From NCBI RefSeq assembly GCF_001428845.1, contig NZ_LMIU01000004.1, forward strand, positions 90,848-154,847: DNA of 64,000 bases, read 5' to 3'. The position numbers and the translations under genes were made by a program. The first letter of the stretch is position 1; the number at the start of each line of letters is the position of its first letter. Below, in pieces: positions 53,363 through 63,953 of the stretch. A model generated the notes under the pieces. It made no database searches and had not been told where the DNA came from. It saw only the letters and a program-made list of their open reading frames with translations. Source of the DNA: Achromobacter sp. Root83 (GTDB lineage: Bacteria > Pseudomonadota > Gammaproteobacteria > Burkholderiales > Burkholderiaceae_B).

Positions 53363-54790
53363 ATGTCTGCCATCGGTCTGTCCGCGCCGCCATCGTCTGC
53401 CCCATTCACCGCCCGGTTTCCGTGGGCCCAGGGTCGCGATCCCCTGCTGCACCCCTATGAGTTGCGAAGCAATCCGCTGCTCGAGCGGCAAAGCGCGCGC
53501 GAATCGAATGCACGCAGCTACCCGCGACGCCTGCCGATTGCGCTACGCCGTGGACATGGCATCTATGTGGAAGACGTGGAAGGCCGCGTGTTCATCGATT
53601 GTCTGGCGGGCGCCGGCACGCTGGCGCTGGGCCACAATCACCCGGTGGCGATCGAGGCAATCCAGGCGGTGCTGCGCGATGGCCTGCCGCTGCACACGCT
53701 GGACCTGACCACGCCCGTCAAGGACACGTTCGTCGAAACGCTTTTTGGACTGCTGCCGCCGGCCCTCGCGGGCAAGGCCAGGGTGCAGTTCTGCGGGCCG
53801 ACCGGCGCCGACGCGGTGGAAGCGGCGCTGAAACTCACGCGCATCGCCACCGGGCGGCGCATGGTGCTGGCGTTCCAGGGCGCCTACCACGGCATGACAC
53901 AGACCACCCTGGACCTGATGGGCAATCTCGGCGCCAAGAGCGCCCTGGGCGGCAACAACGCCGGCGTGCAGTTCTTGCCCTACCCCTACGAATATCGCAG
54001 CCCGTTCGGCGCGGACCCGGCGACAACGGTCGCCCACAGCCTGAATCTCCTCGAAAGCGTCATGACCGATCCCGAAGGCGGTGTGCCCGCCGCCGCGGCA
54101 TTGATCGCGGAGATCGTGCAAGGCGAAGGCGGTGTCATTCCCGCGGCGGATGAATGGGTGCGCGGCGTCCGCGCCCTGACCGAGCGCAGCGGCGTGCCGT
54201 TCATCGTGGACGAAGTCCAGACCGGCTTCGGCCGCACCGGCAAGATGTTCGCCTTTGAACATGCCGGCGTCGTGCCGGATGTGCTTGTGCTGTCCAAGGC
54301 AATCGGCGGCGGCCTGCCGCTGTCGGTGGTGGTCTACAAGAATGATCTCGACCTGTGGCAGCCCGGCGCGCACGCGGGCACTTTTCGCGGCAATCAGCTC
54401 GCCATGGCCGCAGGCACGGCCACGCTGCGCCACATAGAGGCCGAAGGGCTGGTGGAGCACGCAGCGGCGATGGGCCGGCGCCTGCGCGATCAACTGCGGC
54501 AGCTGCAACTGCGCCATCCGGTGATAGGCGATGTGCGCGGACGCGGACTGATGGCCGGGATAGAGCTGATTGATCCCGCCGGTCCTTCCAGTCACCTGGG
54601 CCATCGCCCCGCGGCGCGCGAGGCCGCCGCGCGCGTGCAGCAGGCCTGCCTGCGGCGCGGTCTGATCCTGGAGCTCGGCGGACGGCATTCCAGCGTGCTG
54701 CGCCTCCTGCCGCCGCTCATCATCACCGCCAATGAGATCGACCGCGTGGCGGCGATCCTCGATGCCTCGCTGTCCCTGGAACTGGGGTGA
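53363..54790 (+). CDS. Diaminobutyrate-2-oxoglutarate aminotransferase (PvdH/EctB-type)
   Basis: 475-residue class III PLP aminotransferase making L-2,4-diaminobutyrate from aspartate semialdehyde and glutamate. Visible motifs: CGPTGADAVEAALKL, FQGAYHGMT, FIVDEVQTGFGRTGKMFAFEH and the PLP lysine in VLSKAIGGGLP (about 312). AGGGAG lies before the ATG. Diaminobutyrate is a building block of many NRPS siderophores; no ectoine genes are nearby, so siderophore precursor supply is the likely role. Confidence 0.9.
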   Translation: MSAIGLSAPPSSAPFTARFPWAQGRDPLLHPYELRSNPLLERQSARESNARSYPRRLPIALRRGHGIYVEDVEGRVFIDCLAGAGTLALGHNHPVAIEAIQAVLRDGLPLHTLDLTTPVKDTFVETLFGLLPPALAGKARVQFCGPTGADAVEAALKLTRIATGRRMVLAFQGAYHGMTQTTLDLMGNLGAKSALGGNNAGVQFLPYPYEYRSPFGADPATTVAHSLNLLESVMTDPEGGVPAAAALIAEIVQGEGGVIPAADEWVRGVRALTERSGVPFIVDEVQTGFGRTGKMFAFEHAGVVPDVLVLSKAIGGGLPLSVVVYKNDLDLWQPGAHAGTFRGNQLAMAAGTATLRHIEAEGLVEHAAAMGRRLRDQLRQLQLRHPVIGDVRGRGLMAGIELIDPAGPSSHLGHRPAAREAAARVQQACLRRGLILELGGRHSSVLRLLPPLIITANEIDRVAAILDASLSLELG

Positions 54791-55197
54791 CAGACCGCAA
54801 TCCCGGCATTCGTCCCCGCGAGACGGAGGCCGAACCGCCGGCTTGGTTTCCACATTGAAATTCTTGATTGATACTGATTCTTAGTTATACTTACCCTGAT
54901 ACGTACTGTTGCGCTCTGTCGTGAACGTGGCAAGTACCTGGGACGGTGCCCGCGGCATCGTCCTGCCGGGCCCTCTGCACGCGGCCCGGCGGCAAACAAG
55001 AACAATGAAGTGCTCGTGTATGTATGGAAATGGCCTGTACCGCGCTGCGAAGCGCGCGGCGTGGGCATTGCGCTTGCCTGGGGGATCACGGACCGGGCTT
55101 TCGGACGGTCCTGACAGCGAGTGTGATTGACGGGTTTTCTTGAGGACTTTCCTCTCTGGACAGTCGGCATTTTCCATCCATGACATCGGAGCACTTT
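54791..55197. other. Intergenic region before the TonB receptor, with a likely Fur box
   Basis: No convincing gene. GATACTGATTCTTAGTTAT (54870-54888) matches 11 of 19 bases of the Fur consensus GATAATGATAATCATTATC in an AT-rich patch, and is the likely iron-control point of the receptor gene. The remaining 300 bases form an unusually long leader in which I see no structure I would name. Unlike other genes of the locus it lacks the TAAAC-N16-CGTC motif. Confidence 0.5.
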
Positions 55198-57363
55198 ATG
55201 CTTTTCCCCTCTTGCAAACGCAGGCTCGTGCTTGCTTTGTCTGCGGCTGCGGGCCTGCCCGCCGCCGCATGGGCGCCCAGCGGGTTTGCCCAAGACGCCA
55301 CCGGCGGCGCGCAGGTTCAGCAATTGCCGTCGATCACCGTCACGGGTGCGGCCGAAGCCAGGCCGGACGACACGCCGCCGGTGTATGCGGGAGGCCAGGT
55401 CAGCCGCGGCGCCCGCCTCGGCCTGATGGGTAATGTCGACATGATGAACACGCCGTTCAGCGTCATGTCTTTCACTTCCGAACTCATCCGGAACCAGCAG
55501 GCGCGCAGTCTGAGCGATTTGATTGCCAACGATCCCGGCGTGGCGGTTGGCGGTCCGTGGTATTTCGACAACTTCTATATCCGCGGCTTCGAGGTCAACC
55601 GGGCGGAAATCGGCTTCAACGGCCTGTACGGCATCGCCAGCTCCGAAGGCGTGCAGCTCGAAGGCATCGAGCGGGTCGAAATCCTCAAGGGTCCGAGCAC
55701 GCTGATCAACGGCAGCTCGCCCCGCGGCACGGCCGGCGGCTCGATCAACCTCGTGCCCAAGCGCGCCGAAGACACGCCGCTGACTCGCCTCAGCACCAAC
55801 TACATGAGCGACAGCAATCTGGGCGCCAACGTCGATATCGGGCGCCGCTTTGGACAGGACAACGCCTTCGGGGTGCGCCTGAACGCCGCCTACCGCGACG
55901 GCAATTCCGCGGTCGACCACGAAAAGCAGCGCGCCTCCAACGTCACCCTGGGCCTGGACTATCGTGGCGAACGCCTGCGTGCCAGCGCCGACATGGGAGC
56001 CAGCAACCAGAAGATCACGGGCGCCAAAAGCAACTTCTTCGTGGCGGCCCCGGAACTGCCCGAGGCGCCCCGCGGCGACACCAATCTGTGGCCGACCTGG
56101 TCTTACCAGGACAAGGACTACGTGTTCGGCATGGCGCGCGCCGAATATGACGTGACCAACTACCTGAGCATAGGCGGAGCTTTCGGGGCAGCCGAGACCC
56201 GCCGCAAGATGAATACGCCGTTCGGCGTGCTGTCCAACACCGATGGCGACGTCAACTTCTTCCCGAGCGCGCTCGAGGAAAAGAACAAGACACGCAGCGG
56301 CGAGCTGAACATGCGGCTGCGCTTCGATACCGGCCCGATCAAGCACACCACGGTGCTGGCAGTCACCGACTACGATTCCAAGATCTCGAACTACCAGCCG
56401 CAGACGAGCTGGTCCGCCGAGAGCAACCTTTACGATCCGGCCGACCTGCCCGAGCCGACGGGCCTGGACTTCGACCGACCGCTCACGCCGCTGTCCTCGA
56501 TGCATCTGCGCAGCTATGCCATCACCGACACCCTGTCGGCGCTTGATGAACGCGTGCTGCTGACCCTGGGCATGCGCCACCAGAAGATCGATGTCAACGC
56601 CTACGCGTGGGATACCGGCGCGTTCGAGTCCAACTACAAGCAAAGCGCCAACACGCCGGCGGTCGGGCTGGTGGTCAAGCCGATCGACAAGCTCTCGCTC
56701 TACGCCAACTACGTCGAGGCGCTCTCGCAAGGCCCGGTGGCGCCCACCACGGCGGTCAATGCCAATGAGGTGTTCCAGCCCTTCGTCTCCAAGCAGATGG
56801 AGATCGGCGCCAAGGTCGACATGGGTACTTTCTCGACCACCCTCAGCGCGTTCCAGATCAAGCGCCCCAGCGGATTCCTGGGCGCCGACAACGTCTATCG
56901 TGTCGCCGGCGAACAGCGCAATCGCGGCTTGGAGCTGCAGGTGTTTGGCGAAGCGATGCGCGGCTTTCGTTTGCTGGGCGGCGCTGCCTGGACGCGCGCC
57001 ATCCTGACCGACACCCCCGGAGGCCAATTCAACGGCGCCAAGGCGGCGGGTATCCCGACCTGGTCGGTAAAACTGGGCGCCGAACTGGACATTCCGCAGG
57101 TTCCGGGTCTGACGGCCACCGCGCGCATGATCTATACCTCGTCGATCCCGTTCAACGCCACCAACACCGAAACCGTGCCCTCATGGACGCGTTTCGATCT
57201 GGGCGCGCGCTACGCCACCAAAATCTCCAACCATCCGGTCGTGTTCCGCGCCGCGGTCGAGAACGTGTTCAACCGCCGCTACTGGGATTCGTCGCCGGCG
57301 TACCAGACCGTCACGTACGCGGCGCCGCGCACCTACATGCTGTCGGCCAGCATCGACTTCTGA
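55198..57363 (+). CDS. TonB-dependent siderophore receptor
   Basis: About 721-residue outer-membrane receptor without an STN domain. Order: signal peptide, TonB box region (SITVTGAAEA), plug (TPFSVMSFTSELIRNQQARSLSDLI, RVEILKGPSTLINGSSPRGTAGG) and barrel ending in YMLSASIDF. The ATG at 55198 is favoured by GGAG six bases upstream; 55180 is an in-frame alternative. Its stop overlaps the next gene's ATG. Being inside the biosynthetic locus, it probably imports the siderophore made here. Confidence 0.93.
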   Translation: MLFPSCKRRLVLALSAAAGLPAAAWAPSGFAQDATGGAQVQQLPSITVTGAAEARPDDTPPVYAGGQVSRGARLGLMGNVDMMNTPFSVMSFTSELIRNQQARSLSDLIANDPGVAVGGPWYFDNFYIRGFEVNRAEIGFNGLYGIASSEGVQLEGIERVEILKGPSTLINGSSPRGTAGGSINLVPKRAEDTPLTRLSTNYMSDSNLGANVDIGRRFGQDNAFGVRLNAAYRDGNSAVDHEKQRASNVTLGLDYRGERLRASADMGASNQKITGAKSNFFVAAPELPEAPRGDTNLWPTWSYQDKDYVFGMARAEYDVTNYLSIGGAFGAAETRRKMNTPFGVLSNTDGDVNFFPSALEEKNKTRSGELNMRLRFDTGPIKHTTVLAVTDYDSKISNYQPQTSWSAESNLYDPADLPEPTGLDFDRPLTPLSSMHLRSYAITDTLSALDERVLLTLGMRHQKIDVNAYAWDTGAFESNYKQSANTPAVGLVVKPIDKLSLYANYVEALSQGPVAPTTAVNANEVFQPFVSKQMEIGAKVDMGTFSTTLSAFQIKRPSGFLGADNVYRVAGEQRNRGLELQVFGEAMRGFRLLGGAAWTRAILTDTPGGQFNGAKAAGIPTWSVKLGAELDIPQVPGLTATARMIYTSSIPFNATNTETVPSWTRFDLGARYATKISNHPVVFRAAVENVFNRRYWDSSPAYQTVTYAAPRTYMLSASIDF

Positions 57364-58574
57364 TGAGCCGGGCCGGCCCCCGTCTCCATCGTGGGCTGGC
57401 CGACCGCCAGACATGGGTCTGGGTGCATCGCTACGCCGGTCTGCTCACCGCAATCTTCCTGACGGTGGCGGGGCTGACCGGCAGCATACTTGCCTTTGGA
57501 CATGACATCGACGCCTGGCTGAACCCCCGGTTCTACCAGGCGCGTTCCGAGCTGCCGCCGCTGGGCTACGATGCGCTCGCCCGAAGCCTGGAGCAGTCCG
57601 ACCCGGCCCTGCAGGTCGACTATCTGACTTCTGACGGGGTGCCTGGCCACACCGCCTTCGCCTTTGTATCCGCGCGGCCAGGCCATTCCCCGCTCGCCTA
57701 TGACCAGGTGTATGTGGATCCCGGCACGGGCGAGGTGCAAGGCAGGCGCTCGCGCGTGGCCTGTTGCCTGCAGCCGGAGAACTTCGTGCCCTTCATGCTG
57801 CAGGTGCATCACAGCCTGTTCCTGCCGGGCCTGTGGGGCTGGTGGTTCATGGGAGGCATCGCGCTGATCTGGCTGCTCGACAGCTTCGTGGGTTTCTACC
57901 TCACCCTTCCCCGAAGCGCACCGCGAATTTCAAAATGGAAACCCGCCTGGATGATCAAGCGCGGCGCGGGTGCTTATCGGCTCAATCTGGACCTCCATCG
58001 CGCATTCGGCCTGTGGCTGTGGGTCGCGCTGATTCTGCTGGCGCTGAGCAGCGCCTATCTCAATCTGCGCGAAGAACTGTTCCGGCCGGCGCTGTCTGCC
58101 GTCTCCACGCTCACTCCGATTCCCGCGGCGGCCACGCCGGAGCCAGCGCGCGATCCGGCCGCCGCATTGGGTTTCGACGCCATCCGCAAGCGCGCGGACG
58201 ACCACGCCCGGTCGCAGGGCTGGGACGAGCGTGTCAGCGGCATCAGCCACTTTCGCTCACTGGGCCTATATCTGGCGTTGCTGTGGCCCTCGCACCACGA
58301 TCGGGGCCTGGGCCTGGGTGCGCCCCTGCTGTACTACGACGCCCAGAGCGGCGCGCTGGTCGGCGCCACCGTCCCCGGCCAGGGCACGCCCGCCGACGTC
58401 TTCACCCAACTGCAGTTTCCTCTGCACAGCGGCCAGATCGGCGGGCTGGCGGGCCGCATCGTGGTCTGCGCGCTGGGCTTGGTGACGGCGCTCCTCAGTA
58501 TCACCGGCATCGTGATCTGGTGGAAAAAGCATCAGTCCCGGGCGCTGGCGGGCCGCCGCGCGACCCGCCCCTGA
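57363..58574 (+). CDS. PepSY-associated TM protein (PiuB-like iron-uptake factor)
   Basis: 403-residue inner-membrane protein with about four helices: WVHRYAGLLTAIFLTVAGLTGSILAF near the start, GGIALIWLLDSFVGFYLTLP, LWLWVALILLALSSAYL, and a C-terminal ALGLVTALLSITGIVIWW. Conserved His residues (VHHSLFLPG, DLHRAFGLW) suggest haem or metal binding; members are thought to act as periplasmic/inner-membrane ferric-siderophore reductases. Its ATG overlaps the receptor's TGA (TGATG), so the two are translationally coupled. It converges on the NRPS gene with 15 bases between. Confidence 0.9.
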   Translation: MSRAGPRLHRGLADRQTWVWVHRYAGLLTAIFLTVAGLTGSILAFGHDIDAWLNPRFYQARSELPPLGYDALARSLEQSDPALQVDYLTSDGVPGHTAFAFVSARPGHSPLAYDQVYVDPGTGEVQGRRSRVACCLQPENFVPFMLQVHHSLFLPGLWGWWFMGGIALIWLLDSFVGFYLTLPRSAPRISKWKPAWMIKRGAGAYRLNLDLHRAFGLWLWVALILLALSSAYLNLREELFRPALSAVSTLTPIPAAATPEPARDPAAALGFDAIRKRADDHARSQGWDERVSGISHFRSLGLYLALLWPSHHDRGLGLGAPLLYYDAQSGALVGATVPGQGTPADVFTQLQFPLHSGQIGGLAGRIVVCALGLVTALLSITGIVIWWKKHQSRALAGRRATRP

Positions 58575-58589
58575 CACTACGCCGGCCGC

Positions 58590-61500
58590 TTACGGCACTG
58601 CCGCGGCCATCGCTCCTCCCTGTTCCGGGTTGCCTGCCTGGGCCTGCCGCGCCGCCCGCAGCACCGCGTCCGCCAGCGCATCGACCAGAATCGGATCGTG
58701 GACGATGTCCGCATGCAAGGCGTCGATCTCATGCTCGATGGGGCGGCAAGGCCCCATCTGCGCCCTCAACGCGGCGCGCTCGGTTTCCGGCCGCGTTGCC
58801 GTCCACCAGCAGTGCATCGGCGCCGCGAGGGAGCACGGCAGCGCTTCCTGCGGTCCATGACTGGCGCGCGCCAGCATGCGGCCGGTGATGAACATGCGCG
58901 CTACTTCGTCCATGCCAGCCTGGCCATAGCGAGACGTCCTCCTGCCCGCGGCGCGCGCGTATAGCGGCTCCAGCGCAACGCGCACGGCTGCTACGTCCCG
59001 CCGGGGATCCCCGGTTTCGGCCGGCAAGGTCCCGGTGTGGCGCTCGCCCGGGAACAACAGCCCCAGGGCCTCTTCAAAGGCCTGGTTCCACGGGCGCACG
59101 TCGACAAGGTCGTCGCCGGGAATCGCGGGGTCGATCATGCCCAGCAGCGCGACGGCGTCGCCGCCCGCCTCCAGCCGGTGCGCGATCAGGCCGGCCAACG
59201 CGCCGCCCAGCGACCAGCCGCCCAGCAGATACGGCCCCCGCGGCTGGTCCGCGCGGATCAGCGTGGCATAGTCGTCGGCCATCTGCGCCAGGCTGTGGTC
59301 GAGGTGCGCGCCATCCTGCAGGCCGCGGCAGACCAGCCCCTTCACGGCCACCCCGCCGCTCAGTTGCCGCGCGAGAGGGAGATAGTCCATGACCGTCCCC
59401 ATGCCCGCGTGCAGGACGTATAGCGCCGGCCCGGGCACCGGGCGGTTCAGCGGCACCAGCGGCGAACGGCTCCGCGCCGCCAACGCCGCCAGCGTCGGCG
59501 TGTGCATCAGGTCCTGCAGGCTCAGGCCGAGGCCCGCGCCCAGCCGTTCGCGCGCCAGCGCCAGCACGCGCATCGCGCCAAGCGAATGTCCGCCCAGCTC
59601 AAAAAAGTTGTCGTGCCGGCCGACTGCGTCCAGCCCGAGCACCTCGCACCAGATCCGGGCCAGGTCCACTTCGCGTTCGCCCTCGGGCGGCTCGTCGGCA
59701 TGGCGGCGTGTCTCCGGAGCGGGCAGGGCCTTTCGATCGATCTTGCCATTGGGGGTGAGCGGCAGGCGGGGCAGCACCGTCAGCACGTTGGGCACCATCT
59801 GCGCGGGCAGCCGCCGCGCGAGCGCCAGCCGCATGGCTTCAGGATCCAGCGTCGCGCCGCCCTCCGCGACCAGATAGCCTATCAGCCGTTGATCCCCACC
59901 TTCTCCGCGCGCCACCACCACCGACTCGGCGACGCCCGGCAGATCGGCGAGCGCGGCTTCGACCTCTCCGGCTTCGATCCGGTAGCCCCGGATCTTCAGC
60001 TGCTGGTCGGCGCGGCCCAGGTAGTCCAATTGGCCCATGGCGCGACGGCGCACGAGGTCTCCGGTACGGTACAAGCGGGCACCCGGTACGAAGGGATCGG
60101 CCACGAAACGTTCGGCCGTCTGTCCCGCACGCCGCCAATAGCCACGCGCCAGGCCCGCGCCGCCAATGTAGAGCTCGCCCACGGCTCCCGGCCACACCGG
60201 CCGCAAGCCGGCATCAAGCACCCGCAGCGAGGTCGCATCCACGGGCGTGCCCAGTTCGGGCGCCAAGGGGTCCACCGCCGCGCAAGCCGACCATATCGTG
60301 GTCTCGGTTGGGCCGTAGAGGTTGCAAAGCGCCACGCCGCCCTCTGTCAATGCGCGGGCCAGATCCAGCGGCAGCGCCTCTCCGCCGCAATACCCCTTGA
60401 ACCCGGCATGGGGTGCGCGCCAGCCGCCCGCGAGTATGGCGCGCCAGCCCGCCGGCGTGGCCTGGAACGCGGTCGCGCCGCTGTCGCGCAGCAGCGCAGC
60501 CAGCGCCGCCCCGTCTCGCGCAACGGTCTGGTCCGCCACGACGCAGTGGCCTCCCGTGACCAAGGGCAGATAGAGTTCGAGCGCGGCAATGTCGAAGGAC
60601 AGCGAGGTGGCCGCGACGATCGTGTCCTGGGCGCCCAGGCCCGTCACGCCGCGCATGGCGCCCAGGAAATTCGTCAGCGCCGCGTGCGCGATCATGACTC
60701 CCTTGGGCTTGCCCGTCGAACCGGAGGTGTAGATCAGGTAGGCCAGATCATGCGCATGCAACGGCACGCGGACGGGCGTGCCGGGCATGCCGGCAAGGTC
60801 CAGGCTATCGAGATCCAGCTGCCGCAGCCGGGGCACCCGGGGCAGCCGCTGCGCCACGGCCACCTGGGTCAGGATCAGGCGCGCCTGGCAGTCCTCAAGG
60901 GTGTCGTGGATGCGCTGGGCGGGATAATCCGGATCGATGGGCACATAGGCGGCGCCCGTTTTCAGGATCGCCAGCAGGCTCACCAGCATGGCCCCGCCGC
61001 GCGTCACCGCCAGCGCCACCCGCGATCCCGGGGTGACGCCCAGTTCGATCAGCTTGTGCGCCAGACGATTGGCGCGCGTCTCGAGCTCGCCATACGACAG
61101 ACGCACGCCGTCTCCGGACACCGCGATGGCATCCGGACGCTGTCGCGCCATGGCCTCGATCTGGCGCGGCAATGGAAGAGCCGCCGCATCGTGCGTCGAA
61201 TTGATCTCCCACCGCGCCATGGCCTCGTGTTCGCGCGCCGTGACCAGCGGCAGATCGCCCAAGCGCACGGCGCCGGCATCGCACAACGCCAACAGCAGGT
61301 GGCGCATGCGCGCCGCGCACGCCTCTGCATCGGCAACGCCGAAATGGGCGCGATCATGAACCAGGTCCAGCGTCAGGCTCGCGGTTCCCGACACGCTCAG
61401 CATCAGGGGATAGTTCACCTCTTCGCGGACCTCGGGCTGCGTGAATGTGAGCCCGTCGTCCGCCTGCTCCCGCAGGGCCTGATCGATCGGATAGTTCTCG

Positions 61501-63953
61501 AACACCAGCACGCTGTCGAACAAATCACGCCCGGCCTGGCCCGCCCATTTCTGGATTTCGTACAGGGGAGCATGGTCGTGCTCGCGCGACGCGAGGTTTT
61601 GCGCCTGCAGCGCACGCAGCCATTCGTCGATGCGCTGATCCGGCACGACGGGAACGCATACCGGCAAGGTGTTGATGAACAGTCCCAGCATGGCCTGCGT
61701 GCCTGGCTGGCTGTCGGGCCTGCCAGCCACCGTAGCGCCGAACAGCGCGCGCGATTGGCCCGATTGCATCGCCAGCCACACCGCCCATGCCCCCTGCACC
61801 AACGTGTTGGGCGTCACGCGCATGCGTTTGGCGGCCAGCATCAGCATGGCGGTCTGTGTTTCGTCCAGCGTCAGCCGCAGTCGGCCTGTTCCCGATTCGG
61901 CTTGCGCCGGACTGCTCCTGGCCGTCGCGAGCCGCGCCGACGCATCGACATCGGCCAGCAGGTCTTGCCAATAGCGGCGGGTCTGCTCCATCGGGCGCCC
62001 GGTGAGCCAGGCGATGTGATCGCGATAGCGCCCTGCCGCGGGTCCGCCGGTTTCACCGCGGTATCGGCGCAGCACGTCGCCCAATAGCAACGACACGCTC
62101 CAGCCATCGAGCAGCAGGTGATGATGGGTCCAGATGAAATGATGACGCGCGCCGTCCAGCTCGACAAGGCTGAGGCGCATCAGCGGCGGGCTGGCAAGGT
62201 CAAAGCCCCGCGCGCGATCGTCGCCGACCAGCGCGTCCAGCGCCTGCCCCGCGTCGCCGCGCCCACGCCAGTCATGCCGGCTGATGGGTAGCGGCAGGCT
62301 TCGAGCCACCCATTGCAGTGGCGGCTCACCCTGCAGGAATCCCGTGCGCAGCACCTCGTGGCACGCCACCGCCTCACGCCAGGCCTGCTCGAAACGCGTC
62401 GGATCGAGCCCGCCGATATCGATGCGCAGCTGGTTCACGTAGGTCGCGCTGCCGGTGTCGTACTGGCTATGGAACAACATGCCGTGCTGCATGGGAGACA
62501 AGGGATACAGATCCTGTACGACCTCCGGCGCCAATGGCAGGCGGTCAAGCTGCGCCTGGTCCAGGCCCGCCAACGGGAAGTCGCTGGGCGTGACGCCACG
62601 GGCGCCGCTCGTGCAGTGGGCCACCAGGGCGAGCAGTTCCTCGCGCAACCCAGCGACCCAACCGCGCACCGCCAGCGCATCGTGGCGCGCGGCACTGTAC
62701 GTCACGGCAACGCTGAGCCGGCCGTCCAGCACTTGGGCATTGACGGCGAACTCGGCGCCCAGCGGCGATTCCGCGTCCTGGCTCGCACCCGCCGATTCCC
62801 GCGCAGGCCGCCAAGCGGCCGCGCCGTCGAAGCTGCCATCGAGCTGTCCGAGGTAATTGAACAGCACCTGTGGCGACGACGCCAACGAACCGCGCCGCTC
62901 CACCCTGTCCAGATGGCGCAGCAGGCCGTGGGCAAGGCCGTGGTCAGGCACTTCGCGTAGCGTCTCCTTGACACGTTTGAGGGCGGCTTCAGGCGAGCCG
63001 CCGGCATCCACCACCACCGAATAAAGGGTGGTGAACCAGCCCACGGTGCGCGACACGTCCAGGTCCGGGAATATGTCTTCCCGCCCATGGCCCTCAAGCT
63101 GGATAGCTACGCGATCCTGGCCGCTCCAGGCGCTCAGTGCGCGCGCCAGCGCCGTCAACAGCAGGTCATTGACCTGGGTTCGGTAGGCGGCCGGCGCTGC
63201 CTTGAGCAGCGCCTCCGTCTGCGCGGCGTCTAACGACATGCGTTCGGTCGCCGCGTATGCGATGGTGTTGGCGCCCTGGGGACGGGCGCAGGGCAAGGCG
63301 TCCGGAACGTCCGGCGCATCGCCCGTGGTGGCCCGTGCGCCGTCAAGGCGCGTAGCGTGCCGCGCCAGCGCCAGGGCCCAGTCCTTGTAGCTGGCCGTCT
63401 TGGGCGGCAACGTAATGACCTGCCCCGCCAGCGCCTGATCGTAGGCCGACTGCAGGTCTTCAAGCAGCACCCGCCACGACACCCCATCCACCACCAGGTG
63501 GTGGATCGCCAGCAGCAACCGCTGCGAGCCATCGGCCAGATCCGCCAGCAGCACGCGCAGCAGCGGCCCCTGGCTCAGGTCCAGGCTGGCCTGCGCCGCC
63601 TCGCACAGCGCCGTCAACGCCGTGGCGTCGGCGGCATCCCGGCGCCACAGGATCTCCTCGGCGCGCGGCGCCGGCCCATAGACCTGGCGCACGCCGCCCT
63701 CGGCATCGACCTCGAAGCGCAGGCGCAACGCGTCGTGCTGCGCCAGCACCGCCTGCAGCGCCCGTGTCAGCGCCGTCGCATCCAGTGCCGCGCCCGGCTC
63801 CAGCAGCACCGCCTGGTTCCAATGCTGCGGCCGCGCGAGCGGCTGCGCGAAGAAGTCCGCCTGGATCGGCAGCAACGGCACCTCGCCCTCGGTCTGCGAG
63901 GCCCTCGGCGCGCGGCGCCGGTCCATAGACCTGGCGCACGCCGCCCTCGGCAT
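58590..63953 (-). CDS. Non-ribosomal peptide synthetase, terminal part (E-C-A-T-TE)
   Basis: At least 1787 residues; the N-terminal part is beyond the right edge. Domains in order: epimerization ([31 protein letters not shown]), condensation ([26 protein letters not shown]), adenylation ([40 protein letters not shown]), carrier ([13 protein letters not shown]) and thioesterase ([11 protein letters not shown]). The epimerization domain belongs to the previous module, so that residue is D. By-eye specificity residues are D-I-L-Q-Y-G-L-I-W, close to the glycine code as I recall it. Near 63903 the frame is disturbed by a repeat, so the given start is not real. Confidence 0.9.
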   Translation of the reverse strand: MPRAACARSMDRRRAPRASQTEGEVPLLPIQADFFAQPLARPQHWNQAVLLEPGAALDATALTRALQAVLAQHDALRLRFEVDAEGGVRQVYGPAPRAEEILWRRDAADATALTALCEAAQASLDLSQGPLLRVLLADLADGSQRLLLAIHHLVVDGVSWRVLLEDLQSAYDQALAGQVITLPPKTASYKDWALALARHATRLDGARATTGDAPDVPDALPCARPQGANTIAYAATERMSLDAAQTEALLKAAPAAYRTQVNDLLLTALARALSAWSGQDRVAIQLEGHGREDIFPDLDVSRTVGWFTTLYSVVVDAGGSPEAALKRVKETLREVPDHGLAHGLLRHLDRVERRGSLASSPQVLFNYLGQLDGSFDGAAAWRPARESAGASQDAESPLGAEFAVNAQVLDGRLSVAVTYSAARHDALAVRGWVAGLREELLALVAHCTSGARGVTPSDFPLAGLDQAQLDRLPLAPEVVQDLYPLSPMQHGMLFHSQYDTGSATYVNQLRIDIGGLDPTRFEQAWREAVACHEVLRTGFLQGEPPLQWVARSLPLPISRHDWRGRGDAGQALDALVGDDRARGFDLASPPLMRLSLVELDGARHHFIWTHHHLLLDGWSVSLLLGDVLRRYRGETGGPAAGRYRDHIAWLTGRPMEQTRRYWQDLLADVDASARLATARSSPAQAESGTGRLRLTLDETQTAMLMLAAKRMRVTPNTLVQGAWAVWLAMQSGQSRALFGATVAGRPDSQPGTQAMLGLFINTLPVCVPVVPDQRIDEWLRALQAQNLASREHDHAPLYEIQKWAGQAGRDLFDSVLVFENYPIDQALREQADDGLTFTQPEVREEVNYPLMLSVSGTASLTLDLVHDRAHFGVADAEACAARMRHLLLALCDAGAVRLGDLPLVTAREHEAMARWEINSTHDAAALPLPRQIEAMARQRPDAIAVSGDGVRLSYGELETRANRLAHKLIELGVTPGSRVALAVTRGGAMLVSLLAILKTGAAYVPIDPDYPAQRIHDTLEDCQARLILTQVAVAQRLPRVPRLRQLDLDSLDLAGMPGTPVRVPLHAHDLAYLIYTSGSTGKPKGVMIAHAALTNFLGAMRGVTGLGAQDTIVAATSLSFDIAALELYLPLVTGGHCVVADQTVARDGAALAALLRDSGATAFQATPAGWRAILAGGWRAPHAGFKGYCGGEALPLDLARALTEGGVALCNLYGPTETTIWSACAAVDPLAPELGTPVDATSLRVLDAGLRPVWPGAVGELYIGGAGLARGYWRRAGQTAERFVADPFVPGARLYRTGDLVRRRAMGQLDYLGRADQQLKIRGYRIEAGEVEAALADLPGVAESVVVARGEGGDQRLIGYLVAEGGATLDPEAMRLALARRLPAQMVPNVLTVLPRLPLTPNGKIDRKALPAPETRRHADEPPEGEREVDLARIWCEVLGLDAVGRHDNFFELGGHSLGAMRVLALARERLGAGLGLSLQDLMHTPTLAALAARSRSPLVPLNRPVPGPALYVLHAGMGTVMDYLPLARQLSGGVAVKGLVCRGLQDGAHLDHSLAQMADDYATLIRADQPRGPYLLGGWSLGGALAGLIAHRLEAGGDAVALLGMIDPAIPGDDLVDVRPWNQAFEEALGLLFPGERHTGTLPAETGDPRRDVAAVRVALEPLYARAAGRRTSRYGQAGMDEVARMFITGRMLARASHGPQEALPCSLAAPMHCWWTATRPETERAALRAQMGPCRPIEHEIDALHADIVHDPILVDALADAVLRAARQAQAGNPEQGGAMAAAVP
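63656..63753. repeat. Repeat copy B inside the NRPS epimerization domain
   Basis: 98 bases identical except one to 63903-64000, 247 bases away. It encodes [20 protein letters not shown] continuing to [12 protein letters not shown] in frame with the rest of the NRPS. Confidence 0.9.

Noticed and set aside
54909..55130. A 73-codon frame in the leader of the TonB receptor gene
   Set aside because: No ribosome binding site, no family resemblance, and composition like random GC-rich sequence.
59502..62087. An 861-codon open frame antisense to the NRPS
   Set aside because: Shadow of adenylation and condensation domains with intact core motifs.
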